Shown: one piece after another, positions 34,065-44,043 of the stretch
Numbering within the stretch: position 1 is the first letter of the stretch
Layout of the letters: each line of letters begins with the position of its first letter
NCBI RefSeq assembly: GCF_018873765.1
Contig: NC_057922.1
Coordinates: 16,195,563-16,259,562, forward strand
Source of the DNA: Telopea speciosissima
Lineage: Eukaryota; Streptophyta; Magnoliopsida; Proteales; Proteaceae
Length of the DNA stretch: 64,000 nt
Direction: 5' to 3'
Position numbers and translations under genes: made by a program
Notes under the pieces: generated by a model
Told to the model about the DNA's origin: nothing
What the model saw: the letters and a program-made list of their open reading frames with translations, nothing else
Database searches by the model: none

Positions 34065-34304
34065 CTTGCAAATCCCTCTTTACCTTTTGGAGGGGTTGGT
34101 GAGAGTATTATCGGTTCTTAACATGGTAAATTTTCATTTGAAGCTTTTAGCCACAAGAAGGCAGTTATGTACCGAGGTTTTGGTGGGGATGCATCAGCAA
34201 GATACCCACCACACACCCCTAGAAAACAGAGATTGGTGAGGGCCCTTCTTGAGGGCAATATTTTTGGCATAATTTTTGCTTTGGTCAATTGGCCGAGGGT
34301 TTGA
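34065..34304 (+). pseudogene. ALDH3: Duplicated last exon of ALDH3, dead
   Basis: Highly similar to 1081-1308, including the preceding intron end TGATGATGCAG. The Tyr codon of GSYHGKF is changed to TAA at 34119-34121 and the original stop is lost. Upstream ALDH3 exons are absent. The downstream flank also matches (34305-34675), then is interrupted by the element at 34676 and resumes at 37742. Confidence 0.85.
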
Positions 34305-36082
34305 ATAAGCATCAATGTTATCCTTAAGAAGCTTTAGTCTAATTGTTATTGTATGAATCTTCTTCTTTTTTTTTCTCTTTTTGTGTAGCAGTATGAATTT
34401 ATTCAAATGTAAATAAAAACGATCCTTAATGTTGTGCAATATATTTGATGATATTGGTTTGTTCTTCATAGATGTTCATGCACCTTGGGTTTGTTAAGTA
34501 GCTTAACATCCATTGGCTGTGAGCAAGATCAATATTTCAAAACTGAAGAGGATGAGATGATTGGACCTGTTGGCCCTGGGAAAAGTATGGGTTAGGACAT
34601 GCCATAGGCTAGGTCAAGAATCCCTGCCACTCAACCCTTTCAGGCTTTTGTTCATGAAATATCATTATTGACCAAGGTTACGTTTGGTAAATGTCTGAAC
34701 GGTGTTCAAAACAGTTCTTCCGTTCTTTGAGAATGAAAAAACAAAAAAAAACGTTTGGCATGCTGGTTCATTTTTTCACTCATTTAGACCAACCCAGATG
34801 GAATTTTGCCTAAAAGAACGTTCTTTACAGACCGTCCCGTGAAGAACAAGAACGACAAATGCGAGACGAGAAGTTATTGCGCAAAACCCGTGAAGCATCG
34901 TGGGTTTTGAGAAAGTTAACTTGCAAAGAGGAGGGGAAGAGGAGGGGAAGAGGAGGGGAAGAGAAGGATTCAGCCGGAAGAGACGCAAACCTGCAATCCC
35001 TTCAAGGTAAGAACATGGTCCGAAGCCCTCTATCTCTCTCTCTCTCGCTTCCTCTCTCACTCTCTATCTCGCTATCTCTCTGTCTCTCTTTGTCCGTCTC
35101 TCTCTGCCTCGCTCTCTCTCCCTCTCTCACTCTCTGTCTCGTTATCTCTCTCTCTCTCTCTCCCTCTCCCTGTCTCGTTCTCTCTCTCTGCCCTGCTGTA
35201 GACCCTCTGGTGTTTGGTCGAAGAAATCGGATCAAAAGGTATGGATTTCAGAAGAAATTGAGCAATTTTAGGGCTTTTGGATAATGTAACATTCTCTCAG
35301 TGTAATGTATTGATTTAGAAATTCTTCAGGTTTAAAATTATTAGGGTTCTTTATTGAGTAGATAATCCGTGCCTCTATGTAATCCGTGCTTCAAATTTTT
35401 TAGGGTTCTTTCTCTATTTCGCTATTTAACAAAACCCTTGAGGTGTTTTGTGTCCTAGATGGGTTGTGATTCTTTGTAGGTGGATGTGTAATGGAGAAAG
35501 ATAACTAATTGGGTTTTGAATATGTTGAAAAATTAGAAGTCAAAGACAATAGAGAGGCCCTAAGCCAACCATTTTGAAACTGGATGTGATAACTGTTACA
35601 CAGGAGCTGTGAGAGCTGTTGTAAGTGTCAAGTAGTGTTGTGTAGATCTTTCAATCTTGAAGATTTTAGAACAGGGAAATGCAGTCACTAATCTTGTTAT
35701 GATTTTCGTCTGTATTCTATTTATTATTATCATTCATTGTAACCAAGTAAAAAACCACTTGCTGGAGAAGAGTAACAGAAATCTAGAGAGGGATGAGAGT
35801 TATCTATAACATCATTATGTACATTAGTACCTATTTAATATTACCTACATTATTACCTATTTAATAGTTTTACAAGCCTTAAAAGAAGAAGAAGAGGGGG
35901 GAAAAAAAAAACCCTTTGAGAGGGGATTTTTAAATGTTAGTCTACAAGACTCACAATTTGTTACCCTACAAAGGCATAATTACCTCATTGGAGTGGTAGA
36001 GAGCACTGATCAATGTAAGGATGAATTCCTGCTTAAGTGACACAACATCAGGATAGTCCAACTCATTAGCATTTCATATGAT

Positions 36083-36242
36083 CATGAGCCACTAGGGTTA
36101 AGGGTGCTCCTTTATGACCAAGAGGTCACGGGTTCAAGTCTGGAAACAGTCTCTCTGCGAAGCAAGGGTAAGGCTGCATACATTATGACCCTCTCGAGAC
36201 CCTGCAATGGCGGGAACCTTGTGCACTGGGTATGCCCTTTTT
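36083..36242 (+). mobile_element. tRNA-derived SINE (Au-like)
   Basis: B box GGGTTCAAGTC, then GGAAACAGTCTC, GGGTAAGGCTGC, ATGGCGGGAACCTTGTGCAC and TATGCCCTTTTTAT, a series characteristic of the angiosperm Au/TS-type SINEs. Nested in the TIR element. Confidence 0.75.
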
Positions 36243-37270
36243 ATGGGCCACAAGGGACTACCTGAAAGGATCTTTACTCATCACAGGAAGGGCATCAACT
36301 ATTTTCATTAATCATTTATAATATTAATATTTTCAGTTACTTTCCTACATGATCAGAACGTTTGCAGAAAGAAAGATCTCTCATGTACAATTCTCAAAAG
36401 AATCTTAAGAATCCTATTATAGTGTTATAAAGTATGATAAAGATGCTTCAGGTGATGGAAAAATCCAAATGTCGGATGCTTATTTTAAAAATTTTTCTTT
36501 TTGCAATGAGTTAGAAGATACAAAGAATGTCTACCTTTTGTGTATGAATGCCTAAAAAGGCTTGCCTTTTGGCAGTTCATCTGTTCAAGTTGTATGTTGA
36601 ATCTAAACCATCTTTCCGTGCTACTCTGGAAAAAAGTTAGCCTTACACCGCTAGAAACCAAGGATTACCCTTAAACTCAGCTTTCTCATCCCTTTACTTT
36701 CTTATACTTCACAATGAAATCATCGTCACTATTGCTCTCTGTCATTATTGTTTTCTTGACTTTTAGATCACTGTTCTTTGAGGCCTGCTGCTGCTTTTGT
36801 GAGCTTTCTGGTTTGTCCAGTTTGGACAATTACAACAGCTCTCCCTTTCTAGTCTCTCTACCCTAACTATATATGATAACAGATCAATCAAGGGTCTTTC
36901 CCTTTGAACAATTGCTGCCTTCAAACCTGCATAGCTTTGGGGAAGATATGGAAGATGAGATCTCTTTTCCTTCTTGTGAATGGATGTATTCATAACTTCC
37001 CTCCTGATTTTTTATTTTCCTTTTATTTTTTTCAAGTTAGATGCATTCATGTTGACTCTATTGATTTCCCATTTTGATGAGATCATAACTCACCTGCTGA
37101 ATTCCTATTTGGAAATCTTACTTGTTAACTTTCTCATGCAAAGATTCATTTCAATGCGACTCTCTTGCTGGATTTCTGGTTTTAGACCTTTGCTCATTTC
37201 ATTCCTCATGTGAAGATTCATGCTACTGTGATTTGTTTTGTTGTATTTCTGTTTTGGATCTCTACTTAAT

Positions 37271-37350
37271 GGGTCTTTAGCTCAAATTGGTAGAGCACTT
37301 GAAACATGAGCATGTTTCAAGGAGATGGTGGTTCGAATCCACCAAGACCC
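37271..37350 (+). tRNA. tRNA-like gene (tRNA-Cys-derived?) with self-complementary anticodon loop
   Basis: Acceptor stem GGGTCTT/AAGACCC pairs perfectly; D arm GCTC/GAGC; T arm GGTGG-TTCGAAT-CCACC; A box TAGCTCAAATTGG and B box GGTTCGAATCC are intact, and TTTTT follows at once as a Pol III terminator. The anticodon stem CTTGA/TCAAG encloses 14 nt (AACATGAGCATGTT) instead of 7, and these pair with themselves, leaving a 2-nt loop. No normal anticodon is presented; GCA lies inside, and the 5' half resembles plant tRNA-Cys. It lies inside a transposon. Confidence 0.6.
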
Positions 37351-37741
37351 TTTTTATTCAACTGTTCATAGTATAGTCAGTTATGACACTAATCCACACA
37401 AGAACCCAATATTAATGGTATTTTTTAAATTTGACATTTTTATAATTATTTTGGTTATGTTAATGAAATATCTTAATTTTATGCTAAGGTTGGTAAGAGA
37501 GAAAAAGGGTTTTACAAGTATTTTCTGGTATAATTTATAAGGAAATGGCATTATTGTAAATAATATCAAATAGGAAAGAACAAATTATACCAAATATCAT
37601 TTTCGTTCTGAACGGCGTTCTTGAAACTGTTACCGAACGGTCATTTTTGGTCTTAGAACATCGTTCCAGACCAGAAACACAAGAACGTTTCTAATCAAAA
37701 ACGGATATTTTTTGTTCAGACATTTACCAAACGTAGCCTGA

Positions 37742-38510
37742 GACCTTATTGTGACAGATTCACTCTAACTACAACTGCTTGGAAATTTAGTCAGAACTTC
37801 ATTGATGTCATGCTGTTGTAACTTATTTTCACACTAACTGCAATTGGCATGTAACATTCTGATGGTACAATGGCATGGAAATTCCCTTTGTAGTGTAATG
37901 TTTTCAGATTCTTCCAATGCCTCATAGTTTACCTTTTGGTTTCCCTATGAATGAGGCATGTAGCATGGCAGATTTTATACTTCATCTTCATAATTTACAA
38001 TTACTAATCTCAACCATTCGGAATTGAATAAACTCTTCTTTACGTTGTGGAGTTTGATATCTACTGAATTCAGGGAAAATTATCACCTCCAGTTTGTTAG
38101 AGGAACTGGGGAACTGGGCCGGTCAGCAAACTGGAGGTGATAAAGATCCTGAATTCAGACACCAGAGTTGGTTGCCAAAATAAACCAAGTATATGATCAT
38201 TCTATTGAAACCTGTTCTCATCCAAACTCTCCCTCTTACTTCGAGTAAATGCAGGTCTACCAGCCCTCTCCACTACATGGCAGGTGTTATGGGGCCAAAA
38301 TTTTAGTAACAGGTAGGGTCACTATCTCATATTTATATTTAGGTTTCAATTCAATATAAGTTTGCATTGGGTTTTAACAAGATGGCAAAGTTGGATACCG
38401 TTAGTCACTTATTTTTACTGCCTGTTGTTAGAGGTTACTCCATTTCCTTGGGTACCAATATAGTCGAACCCATATGCCAAAATTGTTAGAAAAACAGCGT
38501 CTAGAAATGG
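37742..38510. repeat. Repeat paralogous to 57950-58830
   Basis: TTCACACTAACTGCAATTGG, then TTTACCTTTTGGTTTCCCTA and later text recur in order at 57990-58830. No gene. Interrupted here by a 76-bp MITE. Confidence 0.65.
38074..38149. mobile_element. 76-bp Mutator-like MITE
   Basis: Ends GGAAAATTATCACCTCCAG and (inverted) GGATCTTTATCACCTCCAG; 9-bp target duplication TGAATTCAG at 38065-38073 and 38150-38158. The paralogous site near 58215 is empty. Confidence 0.75.
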
Positions 38511-38968
38511 GATTTGCTGAAGAAGAAAAAAAACAAAAAAAAAGAGAGAAGAATCAAACACACAACACAGAGATTTTTTGTGGTTCACCCCCGAGAAGAT
38601 AGGCTACATCCACGGTCGGTGATAGAACTATTTCACTATTCTCTGAAGCAATTTACAAAACCCTCAAATCTCACCTTAACCTTCTCAACGAGATAATAAC
38701 ACTTTATAGAAAAGTCCTAACCCAAAAAAAAGAAAAAAATGCCCTTAAAACCCAAAAATGACCACCCGATCAAAGTCGGACCAAAACTAAATATATGTCG
38801 AAATACATATCGATTGGAAGGTCTTGCCGAGTTCTACAGGACTCATTGTCTTTGGCAAATGATGTACACACCTTTTAGGCCATCCGTACGTGTTTCGAGG
38901 CCGAAACAGACCTCCGAAGATCCCCACTGCACTTTCTGGGCTGAGATCAAGCTTCACCAATAACAAAA
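38511..38968. other. LTR-like remnant, no gene
   Basis: Contains GTGGTTCACCC, then GCTACATCCACGG, similar in style to the LTR-like text at 1840 and 41970, but no boundaries or coding region can be defined. Confidence 0.35.
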
Positions 38969-41006
38969 GGGAAAATATCATCCCCTCCCCCTCTAAGTTT
39001 GCCTAATATCAATCCAGTACCCAAGTTTTAAAAAATATCTTCCCCCTCCCCTACTTTATAAAGTTCCTATCAACCGTATACTAAGAATGTAACGCTGTTA
39101 AAAAAACATGTGTAAAGACAAAATTACCCTTTTTAATACCTATTGAAAGCATGCCTTCTCTCTTGCCTATGAAAATACTATATTACCTTTATTTAAAGCG
39201 GTTGAATGCATTCAACCCAATCCGAACCCAAACCAAAACGGTTTACCATTTAAACAAAACAAACCCCATTATTCCAGATTTCAGATCTGAAACTCTCGAT
39301 TCTTCTTCCTCCTCAAAAATCCAATCATTCCAGATTTCAAATCTGAAACCCTCGATTCTGTGTTATGTCTCTCTATCTCTCTGGTATCTCTACTCACAAA
39401 CTCTGATCTGCCCTGGGTTTATCGCCCAATAACAGGGCAATGTAAGAACTCCGTTTCAATGGCTTTCAATGTAGTTGCAGAAACTGAATCTCTGTTATCC
39501 TTCTCTCTATTTGTTTGTTCTCCATATATTTCAAAAACAACTCCCTTGTTTTCACACTCAATAAGTCAGGAATAATGTGCAAAAGCATAAGGGCCGTTAC
39601 ACAAGAAACGAAAGCAGTCAAAACTTTTGTTGTGGTTATTACAACTTCCACAGTCTTGAATGTGTACTGAAATCCACAAGTTAATAAGGTGCGTCGCACC
39701 ACAAAGAACTATAAAAGCCCCAAATTGCACAAGCACCCATCTATAAGGGAAAAGTGTAGATTTCTTTATGAAGTAGAAAAGCTCAAGGGGAATAGAAAAA
39801 TAAGCAAGTGCAATGAAAAGTCTGAAATGTACTGGTATTCCATCAATAGTTCTTCAGCTGGCCATTGTGGCTAAGCATATGATGGTCTGGTGTGGGATTT
39901 GCTGTGGAAAGGCATTCTTTGTGTGTTTGGTGCTATGTATACCCATCAAGGTGTTTATCATTTATACAAAACAAACCCCATCGTCACCCCATTGTCCACT
40001 GAAACCCTCATTCTTCTTCCCAGGAAACCCCAACCGAGCATTCTCGTCTTCCTCCTCTGATTCCTTTGTGAAAGTATCCATTATCCACCCAAACCCTGAA
40101 TGAAAATCAACTAAGTCCACAAACCACCACTATCCATCATCCATAGCAGAGAAGAGAAGAGAGACACGATTTTAGTGTTGCAGACATGCAGAAGCAAATA
40201 TGAGCCACTGCACAACCATCCTCTTTCTTTTAATAGATTAAGAAACAGATGCAGTGATTTACCCAATTGAATAAAACTGAATTAATAGGGTGGGGAGAAT
40301 CTGGTCAGTGGTGGTGAAGATTAACTTTCTTCAATTGTTTATTAACAAATGCAATTTTCTTCGATTTTGGGCTTTCTCACGATCGAAAAGACGATCCAAG
40401 CTCTTCTCTCACCGTAGGTTGGGGAGGAAGAAAAGTTGCAGGAGTGAAGAACTGATTTTGGGAAGAAAGTAATAAAACACAAATTTGGGGATATAGGGTT
40501 AAAGTTTTGGGGATTCGGTGGTGGTGATTTGCAGTGAGCTCGGAGAAGAAGAAGCCTTCGGCGGTTGGATTTGCAGTGACTCAGAAAAGAAGTCGGGAAA
40601 GTCGATTTGGGGATTTGGGGTTGGGTTTTCATCGGTTTTGTTGGTTTTGGGTTTACCAAAACCGGGTTAACCTTAATGATCTTTATGGTTTAACTCAAAC
40701 TTTCAACCTTTTAAAAAGCAACCGTTGGATGTTTCACTTTACAGGTGTCATACCTAGAAGATCTGAATCCTGCAAAAAGGGCATTTTGGGATCGGAAGGA
40801 TAAAAATAGAATTAAAATAAATTAAGGGTAATTTGGGGTTTTAGATAAAGTGGACCCATCCACGTCATCAATTAATGGTAGTTTTTAATGATTAGGGTAC
40901 AGTTGATAGTAACTTTATAAAGCAGGGGAAGGGAAAGATATTTTTTAAAACTTGGGTATTGAATTGATATTAGGTAAACTTAGAGAAGAGGGGATGATAT
41001 TTTTCC
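38969..41006. mobile_element. Pack-MULE carrying an ethylene receptor fragment
   Basis: Long TIRs (38969-39083 and 40893-41006, ~114 bp, starting GGGAAAATATCATCCCC) and a perfect 9-bp target duplication ATAACAAAA at 38960-38968 and 41007-41015 are Mutator features. No transposase. The interior holds an ethylene receptor piece at 39529-39875 and other unrecognised CT-rich sequence with a direct repeat (CAGATTTCARATCTGAAAC at about 39275 and 39333). Confidence 0.85.
39529..39875 (-). pseudogene. Ethylene receptor (ETR/ERS type) N-terminal fragment
   Basis: Minus strand in shifting frames: [18 protein letters not shown], then [38 protein letters not shown], and [31 protein letters not shown]. 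This is the three-helix, copper-bearing ethylene-binding domain (LCGATHL holds the copper Cys and His) and the start of the GAF linker. At least two one-base shifts (before the IALAY region and after INLW) prevent a full-length frame. Fragment only, about 115 codons of ~740. Confidence 0.85.
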
Positions 41007-41856
41007 ATAACAAAAATATCCTTTAATTAATTCACTTTAAGAATTTCACTTCCAAGGTATTTTCCACTGTCAAACTAGTGGGGCATATGAGAATTTTTAA
41101 CCATTAGATGGACCATATTGATTAGTCGTCTATCCAATTTTAAAGCTAAATTCAATCATATTACTAATGTTTATTCAACATTTATTTTGGCTATCCAAAT
41201 CTGAACAAAAATTTATAATATTGAAGTAATCATTCTAGTTCTTACACTGAATTCTCACCCTTTTCCCTTGTACTACGAATGACCATATTATTAGATCAAC
41301 TTAATTAACTTCTCATCCTAAAGACCTTAATTTCCTATTCAGGATTCTTAACCAGAACCCTAATGATCAGGATGGTCTAATTACTATTTTCACTATCATT
41401 TTTATTTGTATGAGAAAAATATTACTAAGTAGTTTGTTATTTCTAATTAGTTTAATAAGGTTTGAGGTTTAGTAAGCAAATAATAAACCACTTTTAAATG
41501 GTTATTATCTCTTGTCAATTCGGGCAGCAGTGCTGCATGTGCAACACCTGAGATGAGGCGGTGCGCATTTATCGTCTTACCCCTGCCCAAACGCCTTGCT
41601 CGAGCAGGGGTAAGGCAGTCAATACGCACCGCACATCTTAGGTGCCGCACATGGCTGCATGCTGGCCGGATTGACAGGATCTTTTCGGACCAAAAACCAC
41701 ACAATCTTACTTTTATTTTTATTTTTTTTAATGAAATCAAAAACATCACATTAAAATAAACAAGATATAAGTTTCATTACATTCTCAGAAGAAAAGCCCT
41801 AATCTTATTTGTTTCAGCTTTTATAGCTAGAGTTTGCATTAAATGAGTACAATCAT
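41007..41856. other. Intergenic with one foldback element
   Basis: AT-rich, no gene. Inverted repeat at 41532-41663. Confidence 0.5.
41532..41663. repeat. Foldback MITE
   Basis: The left arm GCTGCATGTGCAACACCTGA pairs with the right arm ...TAGGTGCCGCACATGGCTGC; inner arms GTCTTACCCCTGC / GCAGGGGTAAGGC. A shorter related hairpin occurs at 62381-62459. Confidence 0.75.
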
Positions 41857-44043
41857 TCCTTAATACATTCCACGAAACAGATGTAACCTGTTATAAAACA
41901 AATCCTAAAGCGATGCAGAAAAAAATGAAAATCGCAAACAATCACACAAATAAGCATAAGGATTTACATGGTTTGACAAAATTGCCTACGTCCACTGTAA
42001 GATGAGATCTTACAGCTGCTCATCCTCACACCTCTCTCAGATTGCCTTACAAAGAAAGAACCCTTGCTAGCTACATATTAATAGTGAAACCCCATACAGA
42101 AAGATTGCCTACGGCCCTTCAAAATCAACCCACAAACCAAGCGATGCAATACAAGACATCGTTGTACCCCTTTACAATAACCCACTTCAATACATAGTCA
42201 ATATCAAACAAAATATGAAACAAACCCCATGGAAATTTGTTACCTTTCAGCTTTGTCAAAAGCGACATCACCTCATTGGAATCAATCCTCACCTCTATGG
42301 ATTTAATCCCCAATATTGACATTGCTCTTTGTAGGCCCTAGAGCAGTTTCCTTGCTGTTGTCTTCACCCTATCTCCTACACCACCAAAATTTATTCACAC
42401 ACACACACACACAAAAAAAAAAAAAATTATGGACACAGATAGGAGTGGCCCAACCCACCATTCAATCAAACTGGATAAACAACAACCCATTAACAACTAA
42501 AATAACATGGTCCTCAATCTTTTATCTTGGAGAGAAAATCATAAAATGGAAGACAATTAAAAATAGGACTTGAAACATCCAAACACCCCAGAACCCAAAT
42601 TCTTTTGGAAAATGAACATGATAAATACAAATGTCAATCAGACGTCCTGCTTACATTAAAAAAAATCTTCTAGTAACAACAGGAGGCAGAGATGTGCTCT
42701 TCAAAGCACCGTATAAACTCTTTTAGGTTTGTCTTCAAGCTCTTCAAGGCGCTTTAAAAATATTGAAATTCTTCAAAGTTTCAGAATGGAGAAACTTCAA
42801 ATTCAATATCAATAAGTGTCTCTCTCTCTCACATTGTTCTCCTATTATATAGTTATAAAAAATTATATCCTAATCAAAACCTTAAATAATCTCAACCATC
42901 CATCTAATTAAATTTTTAGGATAAAAATAAAAAGCAAGAATAAACTTAAGCCTAATTTTATATGGACCTAATAAAACAACTCATTTAAAAAAAAAAAAAA
43001 AATTAAACAACTCATGGGTTTGGGCTGACCCATCGACCAAACAATTCTGAAAATCCTATAACTCTGCCCAGTTACAATAAAAAAGTAATCATAAACTAAA
43101 ATAAGGGGATAATAAAACATGATTTCTTTTTTTTTTTGGGTAGAAATAAAACATGATTCCATGACTGTATCATACTTCCTAGGTAAAAAAAAACTCACGA
43201 TCCTCAAGTTCTTTTAAATTAACTTGTCTTCAAGCTCGATCTTAAGAGTTTGGAAAGAGTTGAAACTCTTCAATATATTTCAAAAAGGAGAAACTCCAAA
43301 TTCAATATCAACAACTAATAACTCTCTTCAAACATAGTTATAAGAAAATAAAGCCATATAATATCTCAACCGTCCATCTAATTAAGTTCCTATGGTCGAG
43401 ATAAAAAGTAATAATAATATATCCTAAACCTACTTACGATTGATCAACCCAAACCCATTGACCAAAATAACACTTGAAATCATTAATTAATATCGTAGAA
43501 TGAAGCCCAATTTACATTTTAAAAACTAAACATAAATTAAATAAATAATAAAACTTGACTCCAGGATTGCATCAAAATTATAAAACAATAGTAAAATTGA
43601 ACGGAAAAAAAGAAAAAAAAGTTAGTGGAAAAGAGTTTTACGGCCCTTAGAGACAATGAACACAAATTTCATGTAATCACACTATTATTACCCTTCAAAC
43701 TTATATCTAGAACATAGACATACACATGCACACACAATTGAGAATAGTCAACAAATAAAAGACTACACAATAAATGAATATATAAAAATAAGGAAGATAT
43801 ATGTGATAAAAATATGCAAACTCGTCATGACTTGACTTCTTAAGAAATAATAGGGTTATCACAATAATGTGTATAAGATATATACAAGATAAACAAACCA
43901 CGTACATTCTTCACCATATATCACACACTACACAGGAAGAAAAATGCTATAGGGGCTTAAACTACACAAAATTCTTCATATGCTGGACTAAATACTCACC
44001 TTAAGATTCAATAGTTGTCCCAATGTTATTTTGTGGAATTTCT
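41857..44043. repeat. Duplicated block downstream of kinase pseudogene 3
   Basis: 41857-42345 matches 1717-2240; 42690-42960 and 43200-43480 both match 2260-2500; 43560-44043 matches 2640-3060. No gene apart from the RNase H fragment at 42125-42322. Confidence 0.65.
42125..42322 (-). pseudogene. RNase H-like retroelement fragment
   Basis: A 65-codon frame reads LGIKSIEVRIDSNEVMSLL and FPWGLFHILFDIDYVLKW, the middle of an RNase H-like domain. No flanking retroelement genes. Confidence 0.5.

Larger units (their letters stand above)
34676..37738. mobile_element. Non-autonomous TIR element, PIF/Harbinger-like, 3.06 kb
   Basis: The ends are inverted copies GGYTACGTTTGGTAAATG, continuing TCTGAAC (25 bp). 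They interrupt text that is continuous near 1700 (GACTAAGACC). Adjacent triplets CAA and TGA correspond to TAA in the empty copy, consistent with a TWA target duplication. No transposase frame is visible. The interior has GA-rich 11-bp repeats (34928-34962), a CT tract (35028-35205), a SINE and a tRNA-like gene. AAGGTAAG at about 35006 and CTGTAG at about 35200 resemble splice sites, so captured transcript sequence is possible. Confidence 0.7.

Noticed and set aside
34859-35284. 141-codon frame with a Ser-Leu repeat core
   Set aside because: Driven by a CT tract and lying inside a transposon; no domain.
38739-38981. Short frames in both directions before the Pack-MULE
   Set aside because: No domain, no codon-level support; probably LTR-like remnant.
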